Below, in pieces: positions 17,310 through 24,472 of a DNA stretch of 64,000 bases. The notes beneath the pieces were generated by a model. The model was not told the origin of the DNA and made no database searches. It saw nothing but the letters and a program-made list of their open reading frames with translations. The stretch spans positions 434,001 to 498,000 of the forward strand of contig NZ_JACHGT010000005.1 in assembly GCF_014202425.1 (NCBI RefSeq), given 5' to 3'. The number at the start of each line of letters is the position of its first letter. Within the stretch, counting starts at the first letter, position 1. The position numbers and the translations under genes were made by a program. This DNA comes from Phytomonospora endophytica (lineage in GTDB: Bacteria > Actinomycetota > Actinomycetes > Mycobacteriales > Micromonosporaceae).

Positions 17310-18281
17310 ATGCCGCACTCGATGTCCCGCCGAACGTTGCTGAGCGCCGCGGTGGCGGCCGCGGGAGCCACCGCCGTGACGGGCGTTCCCGCTCACCCCG
17401 CCTTCGCCGCCGAGCCGGGTCCGGTGGACGTGTCGGCGCTGCCCCGGCCACGCCGATTGCGGATACCGACCCGCGCGGGCACCTTCGACGCGATCGCCGC
17501 GGGACCGCGCCATGGGCGTTCGGTGCTGTTCCTGCACGGTTTTCCAGAACTGGCCGTCGCATGGAGTGACTACGTCGCCTTGTTCGGGGCCCTGGGTTTT
17601 CGTGCCGTGGCCGTGAACCAGCGCGGCTATTCACCCGACGTGCGGCCGAACGACACCCGGGACTACCGCCTCGACCACCTCGCCGAAGACGTCGTGGACA
17701 TCGCCGAGTCCCTGGGCTGGGACGGATTCGACCTGGTGGGGCACGACTGGGGCGCCGTCGTGGCATGGGTGGCCGCCGCCCGTCGTCCCGACCGGGTCAG
17801 GAGTCTGTCTGTGGTGTCCATCCCTCATCCGGGCGCGTACAACAAGGCGTTGCGCACCGACCCGGCACAGCGGCGGACGATGGCCTATCTGGATTTCGTG
17901 CGCGAGCCCGGGATCGCCGAACAGGAACTGCTGGCCGATGACGCGGCCATGATGCGCGAGGCCTATGCCCACGGGGTGTCCCGGGAGAACACCGACACGT
18001 ACGTGCGGCACTTCAGCCGGCCCGGCGCGCTCACCCCCGCGCTGAACTGGTACCGCGCCAACGATCTCTTCGCCGGCCACGAGGAGAAGGTCGCGGTGCC
18101 GACCCTGTTCGTGTGGGGCACGAAGGACGGCAGCGCCGCCCTCTCCGGTGTCGAGGACACCGCCAACTGGGTCAGCGGCGAGTACCGACTCGTGAAAGTC
18201 GAGGGTGGGCGGCACTTCCTTCCGGAGGAACGCCCCGAGATCGTCATGCCACTGCTGCGGCGGCACCTGCGTACACATTGA
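17310..18281 (+). CDS. Tat-exported alpha/beta hydrolase, epoxide-hydrolase/dehalogenase type
   Basis: 323 residues, ATG at 17310. The Tat signal SRRTLLSAAV with cleavage near AFA-AE (about residue 33) sends a folded enzyme across the membrane. The hydrolase core has the oxyanion motif HGFPE (76-80), nucleophile Asp146 in GHDWGA and a C-terminal GRHFLPEE that carries the likely catalytic His; an acidic partner lies near VWGTKDG. An Asp nucleophile in G-H-D-W-G is the signature of epoxide hydrolases and haloalkane/fluoroacetate dehalogenases rather than of esterases. Export of such an enzyme is not common. It is transcribed alone and followed by a hairpin at 18309-18327. Substrate unknown. Confidence 0.88.
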   Translation: MPHSMSRRTLLSAAVAAAGATAVTGVPAHPAFAAEPGPVDVSALPRPRRLRIPTRAGTFDAIAAGPRHGRSVLFLHGFPELAVAWSDYVALFGALGFRAVAVNQRGYSPDVRPNDTRDYRLDHLAEDVVDIAESLGWDGFDLVGHDWGAVVAWVAAARRPDRVRSLSVVSIPHPGAYNKALRTDPAQRRTMAYLDFVREPGIAEQELLADDAAMMREAYAHGVSRENTDTYVRHFSRPGALTPALNWYRANDLFAGHEEKVAVPTLFVWGTKDGSAALSGVEDTANWVSGEYRLVKVEGGRHFLPEERPEIVMPLLRRHLRTH

Positions 18282-18308
18282 GGCCGGCGCGGTGGCGGTG
18301 GCACTCAC

Positions 18309-18327
18309 CCGTCGCGGCCCGCGACGG
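18309..18327 (+). terminator. Hairpin after the Tat hydrolase gene
   Basis: Inverted repeat CCGTCGCGG-C-CCGCGACGG, 27 bases after the stop at 18281. Allowing for a realistic loop, the stem is six bp, CCGTCG/CGACGG. No U-tract. Confidence 0.5.
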
Positions 18328-18415
18328 CGATCGCAGGCGTCACGGCCGGGCCCCGTCCCGGTGGGCACACGATCTGGCTCCCGTGAACACCACGACACGC
18401 TCTAGGCTTGACCAC

Positions 18416-19084
18416 GTGTCAGGACGCACCGCGCTGCTCGTGGGCGCCACCGGTCTCGTCGGCGGGCATTGCCTGGAGCGACTGCTCGCCGAACCCGTCT
18501 ACACCGGCATCACCGTGCTCACCCGCCGCGACTCCGGCCACCGCGAGAAGCGCCTCGACGAACGCGTCGTCGACTTCGCCGCGCTGACCGCCGCCGACGT
18601 CCCCGCCGTCGACGACGTCTACTGCGCGCTCGGCACCACCATGGCCAAGGCCGGGAGCAAGGAGGCCTTCCGCGAGGTCGACCACGACCATGTCCTCACC
18701 GTCGCCGAGCTCGCCCGGGCGGCCGGGGCGAGTCGTTTCGCGCTGGTCAGCTCGATCGGCGCCGACCCGGACGCGCGCGCCTTCTATCTGCGTGTGAAAG
18801 GCGAGACCGAACGCGATCTCGGCAGGCTCGGCTACACCTGCCTCGAAGTGTTCCGGCCGAGCGGCCTGCTCGGCGAGCGCACCGACCGCAGGCTCGCCGA
18901 GAAGCTCTCGATCCCTTTGCTGCGAGTGGTCTCCGGCGCCCTCGTCGGTCCGCTGCGCCCCTACCGGGCGGTCGGGGCGGGCACGGTCGCCAGGGCCATG
19001 GTCGCCGCTCTCCTGGAGGGGGAGAAGGGGATCCGGGTGCGGACCTACGACGACATCGAGGCCCTGGCGGCCGTGGGACGCTAG
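18416..19084 (+). CDS. NAD(P)-binding atypical SDR-type protein
   Basis: 222 residues from a GTG at 18416. The N-terminal TALLVGATGLVGGHCLERLL is the GATGxxG dinucleotide-binding loop of atypical short-chain dehydrogenases. VYCALGTTMAKAGSKEAFREVD and FALVSSIGAD, followed by FYLRVKGETERDL (Y-x3-K), match the HTATIP2/YwnB-like subgroup of NAD(P)H-binding oxidoreductases. No signal peptide. It converges with the alcohol dehydrogenase gene and overlaps it by four bases, so it may act independently. Substrate unknown. Confidence 0.85.
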   Translation: MSGRTALLVGATGLVGGHCLERLLAEPVYTGITVLTRRDSGHREKRLDERVVDFAALTAADVPAVDDVYCALGTTMAKAGSKEAFREVDHDHVLTVAELARAAGASRFALVSSIGADPDARAFYLRVKGETERDLGRLGYTCLEVFRPSGLLGERTDRRLAEKLSIPLLRVVSGALVGPLRPYRAVGAGTVARAMVAALLEGEKGIRVRTYDDIEALAAVGR

Positions 19085-20091
19085 CTTCGGAAGTCGATCA
19101 CCGCGCGACCGCTCCACGATCCCGCGGCCATGCGGGTGAGAACGTCCGGGGCCTCGTCGAGGCTCACCGGCGTCACGTCCGGGAGTACGCCCGCGCGGGC
19201 GGCGAAGGCCAGTGTGTCGCGCAGGTCGGCGGGGGATCCCGACGGGTTTCCCTGCACCCGCAGGCGGCGCATCAGCAAGGGCATCACCGGCAGCGTCAGT
19301 TCGGGTGCCGCCCCCGCCATCAGCAGGGTCCCGTCGGTGTCGAGGCCGCCGACCGCGGCCGCCGCGACGGTGGTGTCCGGAGCGGCGTTGAAGACGATGT
19401 CGGCTCCGCCGTCCCAGGCGGCGAGCGCCTCGGCGGGACCCTGCTCCTGGGTGCTGACGAAGAACTCCGCCCCGAGCTCCCTGGCCCTCGGCTCGGCCCG
19501 TCGCGAGCGGCCCAGGACGGCGACCCGGGCGCCCATGGCGAGGGCGAAACGCACGGCGAGTTCGCCGACGCCGCCCATGCCGATGACGGCGACCTTCGAC
19601 GCGGCCGTGGCGCCCGCCCGTCGCAGGCCGTTGAAGGCGGTGACGCCCGCGCACATCAGCGGTGCGGCCGCGATCGGGTCGATGCCTTCGGGGATCGGTG
19701 TGACGAAGCCTTCCTTGGCCAGGAAGTACTCGGCGTAGCCGCCGTCGACGGCGACTCCGGTGACCCGGCTGCGGCGGCAGACGACCTGGTCGCCGCGAAG
19801 GCAGCGATCGCAGTGGCCGCAGGAGTCGTAGACCCACTGGGCTCCGACGGCCGTGCCCACCGCGGGCCACTCGACGCCCGGGCCGTGGGCGGCGACGACG
19901 CCGCTGATCTCGTGTCCGGGGACGGACGGGAAGACGGCGAAGGGGTAGTGCCCCTGCTGTTGACCGACCTCGGAGAAGCACATGCCGGCCCCGAGGACCT
20001 TGACGAGGATCTCGCCGGGTCCGGGTGTGGGGACCTCGCGCTCGACGAGGGCGAGGGGGGTGTTGGGTGCGTTGAGTACCGCTGCGCGCAT
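19081..20091 (-). CDS. Zinc-dependent alcohol dehydrogenase (MDR family)
   Basis: 336 residues, ATG at 20091. The catalytic-zinc Cys38 (GMCFSEVG) and GHE motif (VPGHEISG) are present. The structural-zinc loop has its four cysteines (SCGHCDRCLRGDQVVC), and the Rossmann loop is GMGGVGE at about 173-179. This is the medium-chain dehydrogenase layout that oxidises alcohols or reduces aldehydes with NAD(P). It is divergent from a TetR repressor gene, and the 126-bp gap carries TATAGCG repeats, so substrate-induced control by that repressor is likely. Cytoplasmic. Confidence 0.93.
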   Translation of the reverse strand: MRAAVLNAPNTPLALVEREVPTPGPGEILVKVLGAGMCFSEVGQQQGHYPFAVFPSVPGHEISGVVAAHGPGVEWPAVGTAVGAQWVYDSCGHCDRCLRGDQVVCRRSRVTGVAVDGGYAEYFLAKEGFVTPIPEGIDPIAAAPLMCAGVTAFNGLRRAGATAASKVAVIGMGGVGELAVRFALAMGARVAVLGRSRRAEPRARELGAEFFVSTQEQGPAEALAAWDGGADIVFNAAPDTTVAAAAVGGLDTDGTLLMAGAAPELTLPVMPLLMRRLRVQGNPSGSPADLRDTLAFAARAGVLPDVTPVSLDEAPDVLTRMAAGSWSGRAVIDFRS

Positions 20092-20103
20092 GCCGAACTC
20101 CTG

Positions 20104-20194
20104 TATAGCGACGTTCTAGGCTGACTATAGCGACGGTACATCGCTCTTAGAGCGTTGTGCAAGTGACCCACGCTGTTCTCTATAGCGCCGCTAT
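20104..20194. promoter_or_regulatory. Operator-like TATAGCG repeats between adh and tetR
   Basis: TATAGCG occurs at 20104-20110, 20126-20132 and 20181-20187. The first two are TATAGCGACG direct repeats 22 bp apart. The third is half of a perfect palindrome ATAGCG-C-CGCTAT (20182-20194) that lies 23 bases before the tetR start. Positions fit autorepression of tetR and repression of the divergent dehydrogenase by the TetR protein. Inferred from sequence only. Confidence 0.6.
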
Positions 20195-20217
20195 GTTCCG
20201 GCGGCTAAGGTTGTGCC

Positions 20218-20928
20218 ATGACCGACACCGTCACCGGGACCCGCGAGCGCATTCTGCGGGCCGCGGCCGAGCTGCTCGCCGAAGGCGGCGTCACCGCCTT
20301 CTCCACCCGTGCGGTGAGCGAGGCCGCCGGTGTCGGTGCCCCCACGCTGTACCACCACTTCGGTGACAAGCGGGGACTCCTCGACGCGACCGCCTCCTAC
20401 GGCTTCGAGCGCTACCTCGCCGTCAAGCGCGCCAACGGGCCCTCCGGCGATCCGGTCGCCGACCTCCGCCGGGGCTGGGACGACCACATCGCCTTCGGGC
20501 TGGCCTACCCGGCCTTTTACCAGCTCATGTACGGCGGCGTCCGGCCGGGAAACCCGCCCGCCGGGGCGGCCGAGGGTCACCGCATGCTCATCGGGATGCT
20601 CACCCGCATCGAGGCCGCCGGTCTGCTGCGCCTGCCGGTCGAGGAGGCAGCCGAGCTGGTGCACTCCGCCGGCGTCGGCGTGGTCTTCACCCTCATCAAC
20701 ACCCCCGAGGCCGAGCGCGACCCGCGCCTGTCTCACCGGGCCCGCGACGCCGTCGTCGCCGCCGTCACCTCGGCGGCCGTGCCCGGCGCCGACCCGGCCG
20801 TGGAACTGCGCGCCCGCCTGCGCGCGGGGACACCGGCCGGCCTGACCCCGGTCGAGGCGGCGCTCATGGCGGAGTGGCTGGAACGGATGACGGCCGCGGG
20901 CGCTAAACCCGTCCCAGCCCAGGCTTAA
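20218..20928 (+). CDS. TetR/AcrR family transcriptional regulator
   Basis: 236 residues, ATG at 20218. The N-terminal HTH (about 8-54) has TRERILRAAAELLAEGGVTAF, then VSEAAGVGAPTLYHHFGDK, the TetR recognition-helix signature. The C-terminal ligand domain is helical and ends in a variable tail. TetR proteins usually repress neighbours until a small ligand binds. Its divergent position from the zinc alcohol dehydrogenase and the shared palindromic repeats make that gene the probable target, with the alcohol/aldehyde or a derivative as inducer. Confidence 0.93.
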   Translation: MTDTVTGTRERILRAAAELLAEGGVTAFSTRAVSEAAGVGAPTLYHHFGDKRGLLDATASYGFERYLAVKRANGPSGDPVADLRRGWDDHIAFGLAYPAFYQLMYGGVRPGNPPAGAAEGHRMLIGMLTRIEAAGLLRLPVEEAAELVHSAGVGVVFTLINTPEAERDPRLSHRARDAVVAAVTSAAVPGADPAVELRARLRAGTPAGLTPVEAALMAEWLERMTAAGAKPVPAQA

Positions 20929-20943
20929 GGCTTCCTAAAAACG

Positions 20944-20959
20944 CGGCCCGAGCAGGCCG
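20944..20959 (+). terminator. Weak hairpin after tetR
   Basis: CGGCC / GGCCG with a 6-nt loop followed by TTT, 15 bases after the tetR stop. The short 5-bp stem makes this tentative. Confidence 0.35.
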
Positions 20960-21010
20960 TTTCGCGCTTCCCTTGGAGGAGAACACCCCGATCCCCCCGA
21001 GGAGGACGCC

Positions 21011-21547
21011 ATGCGCCACGGCCGCCGGCTCCTCCTGCCCCTCGCGGCCTTCGCGGCCGTCGCCGTCATCGGGGGCCTGGTGACCGGCATCGCCACGGCC
21101 GCCGCCACCGACGGTGTCACCGCCATCTACCGCACCACCTCGGCGTGGGCCGGCGGCCAGGCGGGCGTGTACCGGGTCGCCAATCACGGGGACGCCACCG
21201 TGGACGGCTGGACCCTGACCTTCACACTGCCCGGCGGCGCGGTCATCGGGCGGCTGTGGAACGGGATCCTCGACCCCGTCGGCGAGGCCTACACCGTCGT
21301 CGCCGAACCGGGCGACGCGGTCCTGGTCCCCGGCGCGGCCGCCGAGGTCGGCTTCACCGTCGACTCGACCGCCGAGATCATCCCCGGCGACTGCCGGGTC
21401 AACGACCACGAGTGCGCCGGCACCGACCCCGGGCCGCCCGTCCCGTTCGTGACCGCGGCGACGAACCCGAGCCGGCCCGCACCCACCCCCGACCACGCTT
21501 CACCTCCCTCCCCGCACAAAGGGCGGGCGTCACCCTGGAGATGGTGA
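21011..21547 (+). CDS. Secreted stand-alone CBM2 (cellulose-binding) protein
   Basis: 178 residues, ATG at 21011 after AGGAGGA. Signal peptide (hydrophobic 7-27, cleavage near TAAA). Residues about 33-140 form a family 2 carbohydrate-binding module: VYRVANHGDATVDGWTLTFTLPGG, then LWNGILDPVGEAYTV and VPGAAAEVGFTVDST. CBM2 domains bind cellulose or xylan through surface tryptophans; Trp in GWTL and LWNG are visible. There is no catalytic domain, only a Pro-rich tail, so this is an orphan module like some lytic-oxidase-associated or adhesive proteins. Its stop codon lies inside the terminator stem. Confidence 0.85.
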   Translation: MRHGRRLLLPLAAFAAVAVIGGLVTGIATAAATDGVTAIYRTTSAWAGGQAGVYRVANHGDATVDGWTLTFTLPGGAVIGRLWNGILDPVGEAYTVVAEPGDAVLVPGAAAEVGFTVDSTAEIIPGDCRVNDHECAGTDPGPPVPFVTAATNPSRPAPTPDHASPPSPHKGRASPWRW

Positions 21548-21556
21548 CGCCCGCCC
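21521..21556. terminator. Strong bidirectional terminator
   Basis: Perfect 14-bp stem: left arm 21521-21534 (GGGCGGGCGTCACC), 8-nt loop, right arm 21543-21556, followed by CAAAA. It lies between the convergent CBM2 gene and the L,D-transpeptidase gene. The left arm and the stop codon of the CBM2 ORF (21545-21547) are within the hairpin. Confidence 0.9.
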
Positions 21557-21579
21557 CAAAAGAACGGTTCGGTGAGGAC

Positions 21580-22797
21580 TCAGACGGTCGGCGGGGGCAG
21601 CGCGCTGCCCTTGACGAAGTCTTCCCACGACATGTTCCAGCAGGTCCAGCCGTTGCCCTCGGTCACGGGCTCCTCGGTGCCCTTGACCACGATCGGGTCG
21701 CCGACCTCGGTCCAGTTGTACATCCACTCGGCGTTGTCGCGGGAGACGTTGATGCAGCCGTGCGAGACGTTGCGCTGCCCCTGATCACCGACCGACCACG
21801 GCGCGGAGTGGATGAACTGGCCGTCCCAGGTCATGCGCTCGGCGAACTCGATGTCGGTGCGGTAGCCGTCGGGGGAGTCGACCGGCACGCCGTAGGTGGA
21901 GGAGTCGAAGACCGTCTTGCGGAGCTTCTCCATGATCACCATCGTGCCGTAGAACGACGGCTTCGACGGCTTGCCCAGGCTGACGTCCATCGTCTTCTTG
22001 GTCTTGCCGTCCTGCTTGGCGACCATGTTCTTCTTCTTGTTGTCGACGATGATCTCGCGCTTGGTGTCGGAGATGCTGTAGTCGCCGGTGATGTCGGTCT
22101 CGCCGAAGTCGCCGTCGCCGAGCGGGTGCCCGCCGAGGCCCACGCGGACCTTCAGCTTCGTGCCCGGCTCCCAGTACTCCTTCGGGCGGAACTCCAGCAC
22201 CGAGCCGCTGACCCAGCGCCACGCACCGGGCTGGTGCGGCTCCGACTCCACGAACAGGCGCTTCTCGACGCCCGCGCGGTTCTTCTCGTCGATGGCGTAG
22301 CCGTCCTTGAACTGCACCAGGACGGGCATGCCGACGCCGTACACGGCGCCGTCGGCGTTCCACAGGTAGGCGCCGGCGCGCTTCTTCGGGGACGCCATCG
22401 TGGTGAAGGTCGTCGTCCCGGTCGACTCGACGCCGTCGGCGCCCTTCGCGGTCACCGTCGCGGTGTAGGTCGTCTTGTACTTGAGCGGGTCGTTCGGCAC
22501 CCAGCTCGACTTGTCGAGGCGGAACTTGCCCTTGACGGTGTCGCCCTTGTCGTTGACGAGGCTCACCGCGGTGACTTCGCCGCCTTCGGCCGTCGCCGCG
22601 ATCTCGGTGGAGACCGCCAGGCCGGTGCTGTCGGAGGCCGGCTCGATGGCCAGCGGGGGACCGGCCGGCGCCGAACTTGCGGCGTCGCCGGGAGAGGTGG
22701 AGGAGCCGTCCTTGGTGCACGCGGCCAGTCCGGCCAGCGCGAAGGCTCCGGCTGACGCGCCGAGGACAGCGCGACGCGAGGTCGTGGGTCGTTCCAT
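21580..22797 (-). CDS. L,D-transpeptidase lipoprotein
   Basis: 405 residues from the ATG at 22797 (an upstream in-frame start at 22848 would bury the signal). A twin-arginine (TSRRAVLG) lipoprotein signal ends in LAGLAAC with lipidated Cys27. Two Ig-like domains (about 45-245) precede a YkuD catalytic domain with His and Cys in HSAPWSVG and SHGCINVS (His346, Cys348). This is the actinobacterial Ldt layout known from Mycobacterium: the enzyme makes 3-3 (meso-DAP to meso-DAP) peptidoglycan crosslinks on the outer face of the membrane and is the target of carbapenems. It lies next to another cell-wall gene. Its terminator is shared with the CBM2 gene. Confidence 0.95.
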   Translation of the reverse strand: MERPTTSRRAVLGASAGAFALAGLAACTKDGSSTSPGDAASSAPAGPPLAIEPASDSTGLAVSTEIAATAEGGEVTAVSLVNDKGDTVKGKFRLDKSSWVPNDPLKYKTTYTATVTAKGADGVESTGTTTFTTMASPKKRAGAYLWNADGAVYGVGMPVLVQFKDGYAIDEKNRAGVEKRLFVESEPHQPGAWRWVSGSVLEFRPKEYWEPGTKLKVRVGLGGHPLGDGDFGETDITGDYSISDTKREIIVDNKKKNMVAKQDGKTKKTMDVSLGKPSKPSFYGTMVIMEKLRKTVFDSSTYGVPVDSPDGYRTDIEFAERMTWDGQFIHSAPWSVGDQGQRNVSHGCINVSRDNAEWMYNWTEVGDPIVVKGTEEPVTEGNGWTCWNMSWEDFVKGSALPPPTV

Positions 22798-22890
22798 AAC
22801 GAACAAAGGTACAGCCCGCAGTCGAACCGCCACCTGCCCACGACCCACTCATGGCGTCGCGTGTGCGCTGTATGTGCGCCGGTTTAATCC

Positions 22891-23913
22891 CTATCTGACG
22901 GAAAGATGCACATGATTCGTGTGGTCGGAGTTGGGTTCGCCACCCGCTCCGTCGTAAGTGGTCCAGCCCTGACCTGGCATCCAGATTTTGCGATACCAGA
23001 TCACATATAGGACACCGAGTTCGTCGGCGTGCTCGACGTACCACCCGGCGAGGTTGTCGCCATAGGCCTTCGCCTCGCCGTAGGCCTCACCACCGAAACC
23101 GCCGGGCGTCACCGAGAAGTCGCAGGCACGTCCCTGCGGATGTTCACCGAAGCTTCCACCACGGAAGCAGCCGACGTAGCGGTTCCAGCCGGCGATCTCG
23201 GTCTGCTCCAGGTCGTGCAGGGTGCGCGGGGTGAGGCAGCCGCCGTTACCCGAAGGCGTCGGGTCCTCCTTGCTGCACCCTTCGCTCGGGAGCGAACCGT
23301 CGGGGTTGCGGGGGACCGGCGTGGGCGCCGGGGCGTCGCTGGTGGTCGGCCCGTTGGTGGCGTCGCCGCCGAACGCCGCGATGGCCTGGGCGGCCTTCGA
23401 CCGCTCCTTCTCCATCTTCTCGACGTACTCCTTCTGGTCGTCGATCTCGTCGTCCAGAAGTTCGACCTTGGCCTCCAGATCGGAGCGCGCGCCCTTCAGC
23501 TCGCTGATCTTCTTGGCGCTCTCCTCACCGAGGTAGGAGACGAGGACCATGCCCGAGAGGGTGTCGTCGGGGTTCTCGCTGGCCAGGAAGGCCTTCGCCG
23601 AGCTCATCCCGCCGTTCTCGTACATCGCGCCGGCGATCTCGGCGACCTGGGCGCTGAGCGCCTCGACCTCCGTCTCGCCCTCGGTGATCTCCTTCTCCAG
23701 CTTCTTCTGCCGGTCCTTGGAGGTCTTGAGCGCGTCACGGGCGTCGTTGTAGTTGCCGATCGCGTCGTCGAGTTCCTCGCGCATCTCCTTCGAGCCGCCC
23801 TCGTCGTCGGGGTCGGCGACGGCGGCGGGGGAGTTCGCCAGCACGGCGAGCACGGTCACCACGATGGTGACGAGCAGGCCGAGCGTCGTGTCACGCCGAT
23901 GGGTCTTCGGCAC
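22891..23913 (-). CDS. Secreted coiled-coil protein with ARB-07466-like (M15-type) C-terminal domain; putative peptidoglycan hydrolase
   Basis: 340 residues from a GTG at 23913. Signal peptide (hydrophobic 10-33), then a long charged coiled coil (about 40-175; SKEMREELDDAIGNYNDARD and onward) like those of RipC/CwlO-type hydrolases, then a Pro/Thr linker. The C-terminal domain (about 215-340) has HPQGRACDFSV and DHTNHVHLSV, the metal-site pattern of D-Ala-D-Ala carboxypeptidase-like folds (H-x(6)-D and H-x-H). Coiled-coil plus catalytic domain suggests a wall hydrolase that may be gated by an FtsEX-type partner. A c-di-AMP riboswitch immediately upstream controls it, as for other actinobacterial wall hydrolases. 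Confidence 0.85.
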   Translation of the reverse strand: MPKTHRRDTTLGLLVTIVVTVLAVLANSPAAVADPDDEGGSKEMREELDDAIGNYNDARDALKTSKDRQKKLEKEITEGETEVEALSAQVAEIAGAMYENGGMSSAKAFLASENPDDTLSGMVLVSYLGEESAKKISELKGARSDLEAKVELLDDEIDDQKEYVEKMEKERSKAAQAIAAFGGDATNGPTTSDAPAPTPVPRNPDGSLPSEGCSKEDPTPSGNGGCLTPRTLHDLEQTEIAGWNRYVGCFRGGSFGEHPQGRACDFSVTPGGFGGEAYGEAKAYGDNLAGWYVEHADELGVLYVIWYRKIWMPGQGWTTYDGAGGEPNSDHTNHVHLSVR

Positions 23914-23920
23914 GCTTTCG

Positions 23921-24047
23921 CCTCTCTTGCCGTCCGCCTACCGAGTTAGCTGACGGGCTCGGGCCAAGAGACGCCCTACCGCGCGGGGGTGCGCGCGGAT
24001 TCGCCCCGGGATTCGGTGGGTCCCCGGTTCACCCCGCAGGGCGATTC
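23921..24047 (-). ncRNA. c-di-AMP riboswitch (ydaO-yuaA class)
   Basis: On the minus strand this leader contains, in order, the conserved blocks of the ydaO-yuaA aptamer: ATCGCC, CGGGGTGAACCGG, GGGGCGAATCCG, GGTAGGGCG, and the diagnostic CGAGCCCGTCAGCTAACTCG followed by GTAGGCGGACGG. It ends in AAGAGAGG, the ribosome-binding site, 7 bases before the GTG at 23913. In actinobacteria this class binds c-di-AMP and shuts off resuscitation factors and NlpC/P60-type wall hydrolases; the downstream gene fits that regulon. Assignment is by recognised consensus, not by a covariance search. Confidence 0.92.
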
Positions 24048-24114
24048 GGCGGTGGACCGTCACCGGGCGCTCGGCCGGAATCGAGCGTCTCAGGGGAAGT
24101 GGCGGCCCGGCGAC

Positions 24115-24143
24115 AGGCTACCGGACTCCCGCCCCCAGGTCAG
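24115..24143 (-). promoter_or_regulatory. Candidate promoter of the riboswitch transcript
   Basis: CTGACC (24143-24138), 17-nt spacer and TAGCCT (24120-24115) on the minus strand, about 70 bases upstream of the aptamer. Spacing and sequence fit a housekeeping actinobacterial promoter. Confidence 0.5.
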
Positions 24144-24213
24144 GGCCCCCACCAGGGGATCGCCGCACGTAGGAGCGCTGGCACACAGGGTGATCGGGTT
24201 CGGCCCGTCCGGC

Positions 24214-24242
24214 TTGACGCCGGGCCCGGCCTCGGGCACACT
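24214..24242 (+). promoter_or_regulatory. Candidate promoter of the ABC-F gene
   Basis: TTGACG (24214-24219), 17-nt spacer and CACACT (24237-24242). If used, it gives a 5' leader of about 225 nt before the TTG start at 24473, long enough for the attenuation control typical of resistance ABC-F genes. Confidence 0.45.
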
Positions 24243-24472
24243 TCAACGGTCTCGTCCCCGACCCTGGAGTGCGCCACAGTGGAGAACTGACCGCCGGTGC
24301 TGTGAGAGCCGGGACCGTCTTCGACGGCCCGATCGCCCCAGCGCCAACAGACGCCGCGTCGAGCCCAGTGCTCCGCAGCCTCTGCCGGTCGTTCCCGCCG
24401 ACTCCGTCTCGGCCTTCCCGGTTCTGTGCTGCCGCGGCCCGCCACCGGCCCGCCGACCTTCCGGGAGTCTCC

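Noticed and set aside
24269-24472. N-terminal extension of the ABC-F protein (68 codons)
   Set aside because: Open frame but no ABC-F similarity; the predicted promoter and GGGAG before the TTG at 24473 favour the shorter protein.
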